Source: Alphaproteobacteria bacterium HT1-32 (GTDB lineage Bacteria > Pseudomonadota > Alphaproteobacteria > Rhodospirillales > HT1-32). From it: DNA of 64,000 nucleotides. Both the position numbers and the translations under genes were made by a program. This document shows, piece after piece, positions 53,143 through 64,000 of the stretch; within the stretch, counting starts at the first letter, position 1; each line of letters begins with the position of its first letter. The stretch is taken from NCBI GenBank assembly GCA_009649675.1, contig WJPL01000003.1:1-64000 (forward strand), read 5' to 3'. Under the pieces are notes generated by a model. That model made no database searches. It was given only the letters and a program-made list of their open reading frames with translations, and was not told the origin of the DNA.

Positions 53143-56100
53143 GCCAGCCCTTCCGGCTTTCCGAAGGTGGTCGTATCGACCGTAGTCGTATTCTGAACTT
53201 CACGTTCAACGGCCAGAATTATGAAGGCCACCCCGGCGATACACTGGCATCGGCCCTCTTTGCCAATGGTGTCCGGCTGGTCGGGCGTTCCTTCAAATAT
53301 CATCGCCCCCGCGGCATCATGACAGCGGGATCAGAAGAACCCAGCGGACTGGTTCAACTGGAGAAGGGAGCTCATACAGAGCCTAACCTGAGAGCCACAC
53401 AGATTGAACTGTATGACGGGTTGGCTGCCAGCAGCATCAATGCCTGGCCCTCGGTTGATTTTGATATCGGTGAAATTAACTCGCTGCTGTCGCGTATCTT
53501 CGTTGCCGGTTTTTATTATAAGACTTTCATGGGACCAGCCGGATTCTGGAACAAGCTGTATGAGCCGATAATCCGCCGTGCAGCCGGTCTTGGCCGCGCA
53601 CCGGACCAGCCGGATCCGGATATCTACGATCATCAGTATATTCATGCCGATGTCCTGATTGCAGGCGCTGGCCCGGCGGGTCTTGCGGCCGCACTTGCCG
53701 CGGCCCGAACCGGTGCCCGTGTCGTGCTGGCTGATGAACAGTCGGAATTTGGCGGCAGCCTGCTGCATTCCGGTGAAACTGTCGATGGCCTGCCGGGCAG
53801 TGACTGGGTTGCCCGCGCTCTCGACGAACTGGGCCAGCATGAAGATGTGACATTGCTGCCGAGAACCACCGTTTTTGGCTATTACGACAATAATTACATC
53901 GCCATGGTGGAGCGGCGGACGGATCATCTCGGCCCCTTGCGACCGAAAACCGTCTCGCGACACCGGGCCTGGCATGTCCGGGCAAAACGGGTCGTGATTG
54001 CAACCGGTGCGCATGAAAGACCGATGGTCTTCGGCGACAATGACCGGCCAGGTGTTTTGCTGGCAGAGGCCGGTCGGGTCTATAGCGGCCGGTATGGCGT
54101 GAAAACCGGTGAGCAGGCGGTCCTGTTCACAAACAACGACAACGCCTACCGTTCCGCCGCAGACATGCATCTGAACGGCATGCCCGTCACCAGAATCATC
54201 GATATCCGTGCCGAGGCAGGGGAAGACGCGCTGGCTCTGGCGAACCATGCGGGTATCGAAGTTCTGCAGGGCTCGACCATTATCGGCACGGTTGGGCGCA
54301 AATCGGTCTCAGGTGTTGATGTGATGATGACGACACCTGATGGCATCGGTATTTCAGGCACGCCCCGGCGGATTGAGTGCGATACTGTGCTGATGTCTGG
54401 TGGCTGGACGCCGGCGATACATCTGTTTTCACAATCCGGTGGCAAGCTTCGTTATGATACGGAGCAGACCTGTTTTCTGCCCGAGCACTATGCGCAGGCC
54501 TGTCGCGTCGTCGGGTCCGCAAACGGAACACGGATTTCAGCGGATTGTCTGGCAGAAGCCGCTGAAGCCGGTCACGTCTCAGCCCGAGAAGCCGGTTTCC
54601 GGGCACGTGCAAGGAAAGCGCCGAAGGGAGAGGCCGTCGACCCAGGCGGTCTGCAACCGTCATGGGTCGCCCCCAGCGACCATCCCACAGGCAAGGGCCC
54701 CCGTAAGCATTTCGTCGACTTCCAGAACGATGTAACCGCCGGAGACCTGATGCTTGCTGCCCGTGAAGGCTTTCACTCGGTCGAACATCTGAAACGCTAT
54801 ACCACGACCGGCATGGGGACAGATCAGGGCAAGACATCAAACATCAATGCACTGGCCATTCTGGCGCGTGAAGTCAACAACGACATACCGAAGGTCGGCA
54901 CAACAACCTTCCGACCGCCTTATACACCGGTATCCTATGGCTCGCTGGCCGGTCGCAATGTCGGGCATCTGTCTGACCCGGTTCGCAAGACCCCCATGCA
55001 TGACTGGCATGAAGGGCAGGGGGCGGCGTTCGAAATCGTCGGCCAGTGGCTTCGTCCCTGGTATTATCCACGAACCGGGGAGACGATGCAGCAGGCTGTA
55101 AACAGGGAGTGTCTGGCCGTCCGCAATAATGTCGGGCTACTGGATGCAACAACCCTCGGCAAGATTGATATTCAGGGGCCGGACGCAGCGGAGTTCCTCA
55201 ACCGGATCTATACCAATGCCTGGAAGAAACTGGGCATCGGGCGCTGCCGATACGGACTGATGTGCCAGGAAGACGGGATGATCTTCGATGACGGCGTGAC
55301 AACCCGGCTGGCTGAGAACCATTTCATCATGACAACCACGTCCGGTAATGCTGCACAGGTGCTGGACTGGCTGGAGGAATATCTCCAGACCGAGTGGCCG
55401 GACCTGAAGGTCTTTTGCACATCGGTCACGGAACAGTTTGCAACGATCTCCATCGCCGGTCCGAAATCACGCGACGTGCTGCAACAGCTCTCCGGAGATA
55501 TTGATCTTTCGGCAGAATCCTTTCCCTTCATGTCGATGAAGACCGGAGAAATTGCCGGTGCCCCGGCCCGGATATTCCGGATCAGCTTCACCGGGGAACT
55601 GTCCTATGAAATCAATGTCCCGGCATTCTATGGCCGCGCTGTCTGGCAGGCCGTCATGGAGGCTGGAAAAGCCTTCGACATCACGCCCTACGGCACCGAG
55701 ACAATGCATGTTCTTCGGGCAGAGAAAGGTTTCATCATTGTCGGCCAGGAAACCGATGGCACTGTGATCCCCCAGGATCTGGGGATGGACTGGATCGTCT
55801 CGAAGCAGAAACCGGATTTCATTGGCAAGCGTTCCTTCAGCCGCGGGGATACCGCCCGCAGTGACCGCAAACAACTGGTTGGATTGCTGACCGTAACCGA
55901 TGGCAATGAGGTTCTGCCGGAAGGGGCCCAGATTACCGAAGCTGCAAAGGGCGCCCCCCCGGTGCCGATGCTGGGGCATGTCACCTCCAGCTATTACAGC
56001 CCGACGCTGGGGCATAGTATCGCCCTCGCACTGATAAAGGATGGTCGGGCACGGATTGGCGACGAGCTCTATGCACCGCTGGAATCAAGGGCCATCAGGG

Positions 56101-56156
56101 TCCGGGTGGTCGAGCCGGTGTTTTTTGATCCGAAGGGAGAGCGGGCAAATGGTTGA
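53139..56156 (+). CDS. soxA: Sarcosine oxidase, alpha subunit
   Basis: The 1005-residue SoxA holds an N-terminal ferredoxin-like domain (YEGHPGDTLASALFANGVRL), an FAD/NAD domain (DVLIAGAGPAGLAAALAAA near residue 172; VVIATGAHERPMVF) and a C-terminal GcvT-like folate domain from about residue 640. That domain transfers the oxidised methyl group to tetrahydrofolate as 5,10-methylene-THF. The length is standard. The ATG overlaps soxD, and soxG starts inside its last codons. Confidence 0.96.
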   Translation: MSQPFRLSEGGRIDRSRILNFTFNGQNYEGHPGDTLASALFANGVRLVGRSFKYHRPRGIMTAGSEEPSGLVQLEKGAHTEPNLRATQIELYDGLAASSINAWPSVDFDIGEINSLLSRIFVAGFYYKTFMGPAGFWNKLYEPIIRRAAGLGRAPDQPDPDIYDHQYIHADVLIAGAGPAGLAAALAAARTGARVVLADEQSEFGGSLLHSGETVDGLPGSDWVARALDELGQHEDVTLLPRTTVFGYYDNNYIAMVERRTDHLGPLRPKTVSRHRAWHVRAKRVVIATGAHERPMVFGDNDRPGVLLAEAGRVYSGRYGVKTGEQAVLFTNNDNAYRSAADMHLNGMPVTRIIDIRAEAGEDALALANHAGIEVLQGSTIIGTVGRKSVSGVDVMMTTPDGIGISGTPRRIECDTVLMSGGWTPAIHLFSQSGGKLRYDTEQTCFLPEHYAQACRVVGSANGTRISADCLAEAAEAGHVSAREAGFRARARKAPKGEAVDPGGLQPSWVAPSDHPTGKGPRKHFVDFQNDVTAGDLMLAAREGFHSVEHLKRYTTTGMGTDQGKTSNINALAILAREVNNDIPKVGTTTFRPPYTPVSYGSLAGRNVGHLSDPVRKTPMHDWHEGQGAAFEIVGQWLRPWYYPRTGETMQQAVNRECLAVRNNVGLLDATTLGKIDIQGPDAAEFLNRIYTNAWKKLGIGRCRYGLMCQEDGMIFDDGVTTRLAENHFIMTTTSGNAAQVLDWLEEYLQTEWPDLKVFCTSVTEQFATISIAGPKSRDVLQQLSGDIDLSAESFPFMSMKTGEIAGAPARIFRISFTGELSYEINVPAFYGRAVWQAVMEAGKAFDITPYGTETMHVLRAEKGFIIVGQETDGTVIPQDLGMDWIVSKQKPDFIGKRSFSRGDTARSDRKQLVGLLTVTDGNEVLPEGAQITEAAKGAPPVPMLGHVTSSYYSPTLGHSIALALIKDGRARIGDELYAPLESRAIRVRVVEPVFFDPKGERANG

Positions 56157-56745
56157 TCTCACACTGCGCCGAAGTGCTCTCTCAGGCTGGGAACAGAAAC
56201 TGTCTGTTGCGTCAGTTGAAGGTGCCGTTTACCTGCGGGAAATTCCCTTCCTTGGCATGGTCAATCTGCGCGTTGACCTGTCTGCACGCGGTGTCGCCAG
56301 AGAAATTGAAGATGCCATAGGCTTTGCGCTCCCAAAACAGCCGAATACCGTGACGGCCCGCCTGACAACCCGTGCCCTCTGGCTTGGACCGGACGAATGG
56401 CTGATCGTTGCCCCCGATGGTGAACAGCAGGCCATTATCGGAAAGCTGGCCCTGCAACTGGCGGACCGGCATGCCGCAATCACGGATGTCAGTGCCAACC
56501 GGACAACACTGGAACTCCGCGGCCCGAAATCACAGGAAGTCCTGCAGAAGGGATGCCTGCTTGATCTGCACCCGTCAAAGTTCCTGACGGGTCATTGTGC
56601 CGGAACGAACCTCGCCCGGAATCAGGTCATTCTGGAAAAAACAGACGATTCTGCCACATGGCGGATTTATCCCCGCTGGTCGTTTGCAAATTACGTGGCG
56701 GACTGGCTCATTGACGCGATGATGGAATATCGATCCCCTCTCTGA
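56149..56745 (+). CDS. soxG: Sarcosine oxidase, gamma subunit
   Basis: The 198-residue SoxG has the GcvT-like fold of the family, with ALWLGPDEWLIVAPDG near residue 80, then AAITDVSANRTTLELRGPKS and CLLDLHPSKF. It has no catalytic role by itself and stabilises the tetramer. ATG 56149 lies within the soxA end, with AAGGGAGAG 8 bp upstream; earlier in-frame codons from 56041 are inside soxA. It completes soxBDAG; sdaA follows after 33 bp. Confidence 0.94.
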   Translation: MVDLTLRRSALSGWEQKLSVASVEGAVYLREIPFLGMVNLRVDLSARGVAREIEDAIGFALPKQPNTVTARLTTRALWLGPDEWLIVAPDGEQQAIIGKLALQLADRHAAITDVSANRTTLELRGPKSQEVLQKGCLLDLHPSKFLTGHCAGTNLARNQVILEKTDDSATWRIYPRWSFANYVADWLIDAMMEYRSPL

Positions 56746-56778
56746 CTTCTTCACGTCGACAGCAAGACTGGACCCCAC

Positions 56779-58161
56779 ATGCATATCAGCGTTTTTGACC
56801 TGTTCAAGATCGGCATTGGCCCCTCCAGTTCGCATACAGTCGGCCCTATGAATGCAGCAGGGGACTATCTGCTTGAGCTGGAGACACGCGGACTGCTCGA
56901 TCAGGTGGCTCAGCTTCAGGTAGATCTTTATGGCTCGCTCGCTCTGACAGGTATGGGGCATGCGACAGATATTGCCATCATTCTGGGGCTGGCCGGTGAG
57001 CGACCGCATACGGTCGAGTCAGACCGAATCCCCGAGATCGTTCAGGATATAAAGGCAAAGCGGTCTATCGAATTGCTGGGTCAACACCGCATTCCCTTCC
57101 TGCATGACCAGCATTTACGCTTCAATATGGATAAATTCCTCGAACAGCATTCCAATGGCATGACCTTCACCGCCTTCAACTCGTCGGGAGAGGTGTTGTT
57201 TGGCGATACCTATTTTTCGGTCGGCGGAGGATTTGTCCTCAATATCGAATCCTTTGAGGCTGGAGAAGCGGCACGGGGTGTCAATGTTCAGGTTCCTTAC
57301 GATTTTGCCACGGCAAAAGAGCTTCTGAAAATGGGACAGGAAAGCGGTCTCAGTATCGCCGAAATGATGCTGGAGAATGAACGTGCGCTCCGGTCTGACG
57401 ACGAGATCAACCAGAAGCTTGATCGTATCTGGGATACCATGACCGGATCGATCGAACGGGGATGCCGGGAGGAAGGGAATCTTCCGGGAGGGCTGAACGT
57501 CAAACGCCGGGCCACAACCATGCAGCGCGACCTGCTGCGGCGTCCGGAAGCCATGATGAAAGATCCCCTGACCATTCTGGACTGGGTTAATCTCTGGGCA
57601 CTCGCCGTGAATGAAGAAAATGCGGCTGGCGGGCGTGTTGTTACAGCGCCGACAAATGGTGCCGCAGGCGTCATCCCTGCCGTCCTGATGTATTATGACC
57701 GTTTCGCGGCCAACTCGACCCCCCAGGGCGTGCGGAACTTTCTCCTCACGGCGGCAGCTATTGGCGCGCTGTATAAAAAGAATGCGTCCATTTCCGCAGC
57801 CGAAGTCGGATGTCAGGGGGAAGTCGGCGCCGCCTGTTCCATGGCCGCCGGGGCCCTGACCGCTGTCATGGGCGGCACAAATGAGCAGATTGAAAATGCT
57901 GCCGAGATTGGCATGGAACATAATCTCGGGCTGACCTGCGATCCCATCGGCGGACTGGTTCAGGTGCCTTGCATTGAACGCAACACAATGGGGGCGGCGA
58001 AGGCTATCAATGCCTCACGACTGGCCTTGCGAGGAGACGGCAAGCATTTCGTTCCTCTGGATGACGTCATCGAAACCATGCGCCAGACGGGTGCGGATAT
58101 GCAATCCAAGTACAAGGAGACATCTCAGGGTGGTCTCGCCGTCAACGTGGTTGCCTGCTGA
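56779..58161 (+). CDS. sdaA: L-serine ammonia-lyase (serine deaminase), single-chain
   Basis: The 460-residue iron-sulfur enzyme converts L-serine to pyruvate and ammonia. It starts [23 protein letters not shown] (serine-binding beta domain) and carries the [4Fe-4S] cysteines in [29 protein letters not shown]. The last residue is Cys460 (NVVAC), matching the C-terminal tail Cys that caps the cluster until substrate arrives in related bacterial enzymes. Placed 33 bp after soxG, it would remove serine formed from sarcosine-derived glycine and methylene-THF. Confidence 0.95.
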   Translation: MHISVFDLFKIGIGPSSSHTVGPMNAAGDYLLELETRGLLDQVAQLQVDLYGSLALTGMGHATDIAIILGLAGERPHTVESDRIPEIVQDIKAKRSIELLGQHRIPFLHDQHLRFNMDKFLEQHSNGMTFTAFNSSGEVLFGDTYFSVGGGFVLNIESFEAGEAARGVNVQVPYDFATAKELLKMGQESGLSIAEMMLENERALRSDDEINQKLDRIWDTMTGSIERGCREEGNLPGGLNVKRRATTMQRDLLRRPEAMMKDPLTILDWVNLWALAVNEENAAGGRVVTAPTNGAAGVIPAVLMYYDRFAANSTPQGVRNFLLTAAAIGALYKKNASISAAEVGCQGEVGAACSMAAGALTAVMGGTNEQIENAAEIGMEHNLGLTCDPIGGLVQVPCIERNTMGAAKAINASRLALRGDGKHFVPLDDVIETMRQTGADMQSKYKETSQGGLAVNVVAC

Positions 58162-58270
58162 ATTCCGGAGGATGCCCGGCGAACAGTCGTGAAGTTGACT
58201 TACAACTGATCTAGACTGCGCCCCGGCGCGGTAATCTGTCGCGACCCTGCTCATTCATTCCGGAGTGATT

Positions 58271-59035
58271 ATGATGGATGGACTTCTGGCGCTGGCAATC
58301 GATCCGGCAGCCTGGATTGCCCTTGCGACTCTCATAGCCATGGAAGTCGTGCTCGGGATCGACAATCTGGTCTTCATTTCAATCCTGACGAACAAGCTTC
58401 AGCCGGAATTCCGTGAAAAGGCCCGGCGTATTGGCATTGGCCTCGCCCTTATCATGCGTCTTCTGCTTCTGGGAACCATTGCCTGGATTATTCAGCTGAC
58501 CGAGCCGGTTTTCGAAATGTTTAGTAATGCGTTCTCCTGGAAGGACATGATCCTGATTGCCGGTGGTCTGTTCCTCGTCTGGAAGGCGACAAAGGAAGTC
58601 CATCACAATGTCACTCCCGAAGATGAAGACGACATGTTTACCGGTTCAGCTGTCACCATGGGCTTCACCGCAGCAATCGCACAAATTCTGGTGCTGGATA
58701 TCGTTTTCTCGATTGATAGCATCATAACTGCCGTTGGTATGACACCCCATCTGCCGATCATGGTGATTGCGGTCATCGCCGCCGTTACGGTGATGCTTTT
58801 TGCAGCAACGCCACTCGCAAACTTCATCGAGAAAAACCCGTCCATTGTCATGCTGGCACTTGGATTTCTGATGATGATCGGCATGACCCTGATTGCGGAA
58901 GGCTTCGGGGTTCACGTACCCAAGGGGTATGTTTATGCGGCGATGGCTTTCTCTGGTTTCGTTGAAGCACTGAATATATTTTCCCGTAACAAGCGGTTGC
59001 GGAAAAAAGCTGCTGAATCAATGGCTCAGCAGTAG
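58271..59035 (+). CDS. TerC-family integral membrane protein
   Basis: The 254-residue protein has about seven membrane helices and the two TerC signature segments [15 protein letters not shown] (near 25) and [15 protein letters not shown] (near 145), each with acidic residues that could coordinate metal. TerC-type proteins are linked to tellurite and manganese handling. I choose ATG 58271, with GGAG 5 bp upstream; ATG 58274 and GTG 58265 are alternatives. It is monocistronic and convergent with pobR (26-bp gap). Confidence 0.88.
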   Translation: MMDGLLALAIDPAAWIALATLIAMEVVLGIDNLVFISILTNKLQPEFREKARRIGIGLALIMRLLLLGTIAWIIQLTEPVFEMFSNAFSWKDMILIAGGLFLVWKATKEVHHNVTPEDEDDMFTGSAVTMGFTAAIAQILVLDIVFSIDSIITAVGMTPHLPIMVIAVIAAVTVMLFAATPLANFIEKNPSIVMLALGFLMMIGMTLIAEGFGVHVPKGYVYAAMAFSGFVEALNIFSRNKRLRKKAAESMAQQ

Positions 59036-59061
59036 CAGGCCAACCTCATGCCGACGGCCGC

Positions 59062-61230
<2,169 letters not shown>

Positions 61231-61299
61231 CGCCAGACGCCATATGACGATCAGATAAGGCAAACGACAGCCTGTTATCGGACAGTCAGAAGGGTCTCT

Positions 61300-62136
61300 G
61301 TGCGTATCATGCATTTGCTCCGGTCATGCTCTCCCATCGCCATTCTTGTTGCCGCAACCCTGTCGTCCGGGGCCGCTGCGCAGGCAAAGCCACCGGTCGA
61401 ACTGACCTATGAAATTTATTTTGGCGGATTCCATATCATGTCCGCCCGGGCAGAACTGTCTTCCGGTGAGACAGACTACAATCTTCAGGTGGAAAGTGTT
61501 TCCCGGGGCATCGCCGATTTCTTTGTCAGCTGGAAAGGGCAGGCAAAAAGTAACGGACTGTTTGCGGGAGATAAGGCGGTCCCGGCGATTCACAGAAATG
61601 CCGGGATCTGGAAGGGTAAAACCCGAAAAGTTGACATTCGTTACGCCCCGTCCGGCGAAGTTACGTCCTATTCTGTGGAGCCGGAACCGGATCTGGAAAA
61701 AGTAAACAGCCTTCCTGAAAATCCGGCGACCGGTACGGTCGACCCGCTTTCGGTCATTGCCCAGATATCAGGTGCCGTCATGCGCGGGGAGGGGTGTAGC
61801 AGTCAGTTCGGAGTTTTTGATGGCAGGCGGCGTTATGATCTGACCGTCACGGAAAACGGAACCGAGAGCATCAAGCCCAACAGTTATTCCGTTTATGCCG
61901 GTGATGCACTGGCCTGCGGCGTAGAGATGAAACTGCTCGGTGGTGATCGCAAAGAGAAAAGCAAATATGCGGAAACGGCCCGTAATCGCACCGTCTATAT
62001 CGCCCGCCCCCGGTCAGACGCCCCGCCGGTTCCGGTTCGGGTCAGAATTGATACAGATTACGGAATACTCATGGCCCACCTCACAGGCTACACGCTCAAC
62101 GGTGAGACTGTAGGCGCCAGGGGCCTCGACGACTAA
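61300..62136 (+). CDS. DUF3108 exported protein
   Basis: The 278-residue protein has a signal peptide (HLLRSCSPIAILVAATLSSG, cleavage after AAA near 27) and the DUF3108 pattern ELTYEIYFGGFHIMSARAEL, SRGIADFFVSWKG, NPATGTVDPLSVIAQ, and FDGRRRYDLTVT. The predicted fold is a beta-rich periplasmic lipid- or polymer-related protein of unknown role. GTG 61300 follows AAGGG; ATG 61309 is an alternative. The 3' end overlaps the convergent small gene by 4 bp. Confidence 0.82.
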   Translation: MRIMHLLRSCSPIAILVAATLSSGAAAQAKPPVELTYEIYFGGFHIMSARAELSSGETDYNLQVESVSRGIADFFVSWKGQAKSNGLFAGDKAVPAIHRNAGIWKGKTRKVDIRYAPSGEVTSYSVEPEPDLEKVNSLPENPATGTVDPLSVIAQISGAVMRGEGCSSQFGVFDGRRRYDLTVTENGTESIKPNSYSVYAGDALACGVEMKLLGGDRKEKSKYAETARNRTVYIARPRSDAPPVPVRVRIDTDYGILMAHLTGYTLNGETVGARGLDD

Positions 62137-62399
62137 CCTGTCTGACGACCGGGACCGGTTTTCAGAACATCCGGCAGCCATCCGATGACATCAGACGCGG
62201 CAGACAGGGCTTCGGTTTCAGTCCTGAAAACCCTGTCAGACCAATACCCAACCGGGAACCACCCTGAAGGGTCTTCCACATCCCGACGGTATTCCTGAAA
62301 CCCTGTCGACCCGTCTTCGCGGACAAACAGGTCGACGCATAGCTCTCCATGCGGGGCGTTGATTGATTCCGTAACCCGCCCGGGTTTGGGCCTGCTCAT
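62133..62399 (-). CDS. Conserved-looking hypothetical protein, 88 residues
   Basis: I do not recognise the family. The 88-residue product is polar, with an acidic core (LFVREDGSTGFQEYRRDVED), a WFPVGYWSDRVF aromatic stretch, and no signal or membrane segment. Its ATG overlaps the stop of the upstream coiled-coil gene (ATGA), which argues for a genuine coupled gene. No function can be given. Confidence 0.6.
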   Translation of the reverse strand: MSRPKPGRVTESINAPHGELCVDLFVREDGSTGFQEYRRDVEDPSGWFPVGYWSDRVFRTETEALSAASDVIGWLPDVLKTGPGRQTG

Positions 62400-64000
62400 T
62401 CTTCAAGTGCATGGGTCAGCAGGGCATAGAGCTTACCGGGATCAGAGCCGAAGAAGATCGGACCCAGCAGTTCATCGCGACCGGTTCCCTGAGACAGCTT
62501 CGCCAGTTCCTCGAACTCAAGCCGGTAGCGATCAATAGCTTCACGGAAATTCACGTCGGTCTGATACTTCTTCTTGATCGCAGGCAGGCGGTATTTCTCC
62601 CGCATGGTGATGATGCGGCGGATAAAGACACTGGTGTCTCCTGCGTAATAACGATCCCAGGTCTTGTCATCCACATCGCGTTCAAACATCCGGGCCAGGT
62701 CGACCGCGAGGGCGTTCAGTGTCTCGATGATGAAACTTGCCTGACGCATGGCCGATTGCAGCGATTCAACCCGTCGTTTTTCACCCATGACATCAAGCTG
62801 GGTCTGCGCCCCTGATGATGCCTCGATAAGCGCGTTCGCCTGCTCTTCAAAGGCAACAACCATACGCTTGGTCTGATCCGACACCTGTGCCGAAATTCTC
62901 TGCAACCGGTCCGCACCCTGTCGTGTGGTGTCCGACCAGTTGGTTGCACTCAGGATTGCCAGATCAGAAGCGTCTTTCAGTGATTTCGTCTGTGCCTCGA
63001 TCATCGCATGGGTTTCACGACCTGTATTGGAAGACGCCTCATAAATCGCCTTCAGTTTCTCGGCAAACATCCGCAGACGGTCACCCGCCTGCACAATGGC
63101 CTCTACCGACTGGTTGGAATCGCCGCGAATTGTTGCCGCCTTGGTAACAAACTCGTCTGCGGCACCCTTGATTTCCTTGCTGGTTGTCGCAGCGCCATCA
63201 CGCAAAGCCTTGCGTTCATCAGCAATCGCCCGCGAGGCACGGCTGATATCCTCGCCGGCACGCTTTGCAGATTCACCAACATCACTGAGAATTTTGATCA
63301 GGTCGTTTCCACCGCCTGTCACATGCTCTGCGGCATAGCTTGTTGCTTCCGCGACATTCTGAATGGAATCGGCAAGTGCTGACACGCGGTCAGTCGTCTC
63401 ACCTGAAATTTCAGAGAGCTGTTCAATACGTTCATGCACTGATCCGGCAACACCGGACAGGCGGGCATCGGTTTCCTCGGACAGCAGCGACAGCATCTTG
63501 CACTGTTCACGGAACGACTGGGACACATCTTCCAGACGGGCCGCCGCCTGTTCCGCATTCCGGCTGACAGCCTGCTCACCAAACCGAAGCAATTCGCTGA
63601 CCGAGGTCAGCCTGTCCGAGGCATTCTCAGTAACAGTCTCCACGGCTTTCAGCTGGCCGGACAGGCCTTCACCAAGCAGCTTCAGGCTGTCATTGCTGTC
63701 TCGCGAAACCGAACCGATCTCCTCGGCTTTCTGCTTCAGGGCTGTAAAGGCCGTCTGAATATCGTTCACGACTTCCTGTGACGCATGACCAAGCAGGGTC
63801 TTGCCATCGGTGAACATGCGGGTCGCCAGATCCATACGACCATTCGCGTCCTCTACGGCCCTGTTGAGGGCGCCCGAACTGTCGCGCAGCGTTTCACTGA
63901 CCCGTTTGATGGAGGCTGTCCCGCCTTCCGAGCGGGCAGAAATTTCGGCTTCCCGATCAGCAAGGGCTTCCGAAACCGACCTCAACCGGTTGATCGCTTC
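62396..64000 (-). CDS. Large coiled-coil protein, C-terminal part (partial)
   Basis: The frame is open to the window edge, so the N-terminus is missing; at least 534 residues are present. Most is a long alanine/serine/glutamate-rich helical region with heptad-like repeats (for example LADSIQNVAEATSYAAEHV and ISRASRAIADERKALRD), resembling tropomyosin- or apolipoprotein-like and chemoreceptor-type coiled coils, though no receptor hairpin motif is seen. The last 130 residues are globular: TWDRYYAGDTSVFIRRII and LGPIFFGSDPGKLYALL. It may be a structural or chromosome/envelope-associated protein; the true role is unknown. Coupled to the downstream 88-residue gene. Confidence 0.7.
   Translation of the reverse strand, partial: EAINRLRSVSEALADREAEISARSEGGTASIKRVSETLRDSSGALNRAVEDANGRMDLATRMFTDGKTLLGHASQEVVNDIQTAFTALKQKAEEIGSVSRDSNDSLKLLGEGLSGQLKAVETVTENASDRLTSVSELLRFGEQAVSRNAEQAAARLEDVSQSFREQCKMLSLLSEETDARLSGVAGSVHERIEQLSEISGETTDRVSALADSIQNVAEATSYAAEHVTGGGNDLIKILSDVGESAKRAGEDISRASRAIADERKALRDGAATTSKEIKGAADEFVTKAATIRGDSNQSVEAIVQAGDRLRMFAEKLKAIYEASSNTGRETHAMIEAQTKSLKDASDLAILSATNWSDTTRQGADRLQRISAQVSDQTKRMVVAFEEQANALIEASSGAQTQLDVMGEKRRVESLQSAMRQASFIIETLNALAVDLARMFERDVDDKTWDRYYAGDTSVFIRRIITMREKYRLPAIKKKYQTDVNFREAIDRYRLEFEELAKLSQGTGRDELLGPIFFGSDPGKLYALLTHALEE

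Overview
The window is a gene-dense chromosomal segment with almost no non-coding space (no gap over about 250 bp). It most likely comes from an alphaproteobacterium of the Rhodospirillales kind. The evidence is a complete-looking hopanoid locus (dxs-hpnB-hpnD-hpnE-shc-hpnG...hpnH-ispH-hpnM), a class I lysyl-tRNA synthetase, a TIGR01459-type HAD protein next to pyrD, and a heterotetrameric sarcosine oxidase operon. The taxonomic placement is inference; no rRNA or tRNA gene was seen. I see no insertion sequence, prophage or CRISPR array.

Region 1 (1-10.4 kb) makes hopanoids. DXS and IspH belong to the isoprenoid supply, HpnD/HpnE to squalene formation, Shc cyclises squalene, HpnH and HpnG start the extended C35 side chain, HpnB is a glycosyltransferase and HpnM a periplasmic Mla/Ttg2-like lipid-binding protein. 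A C45-type Cys-nucleophile acyltransferase/hydrolase sits between hpnG and hpnH. Region 2 (10.4-15.8 kb) holds a three-subunit flavin/Fe-S amino acid dehydrogenase of the HcnABC/opine-oxidase type followed by dgcN-dgcA, the D-glutamate acetylation/racemisation pair, and a DUF218 protein. Region 3 (15.8-17.4 kb) is an arsRCH arsenic operon.

Region 4 (17.5-29.3 kb) looks like a catabolic cluster: acyl-CoA dehydrogenase, ADP-forming acyl-CoA ligase and a five-gene peptide/nickel-type ABC importer. It ends with a GrdB/PrdB-like gene whose in-frame TGA at 27204 lies in a UxxC motif and is best read as selenocysteine, with a plausible SECIS-like hairpin just after it. A 3-hydroxyisobutyrate-dehydrogenase-like enzyme and a TerB-like protein lie opposite. 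Region 5 (29.4-44 kb) is mostly housekeeping: a PAS-GGDEF-EAL protein with a degenerate GGDEF motif, a DinG-type helicase, lysK, a class IV aminotransferase, pyrD, nadK, purC and moaA.

Region 6 (44-50.3 kb) is a tightly coupled minus-strand run: N-formylglutamate amidohydrolase, GNAT, otsB, GH15, otsA, glk (trehalose and glucose metabolism). Region 7 (50.4-58.2 kb) is the sarcosine module: a GlxA/GbdR-like regulator divergent from soxBDAG, then sdaA, taking sarcosine through glycine and serine to pyruvate. Region 8 (58.2-64 kb) carries a TerC membrane protein, a divergent pobR/pobA pair with a strong palindromic operator candidate, a DUF3108 exported protein and a large coiled-coil protein running off the window.
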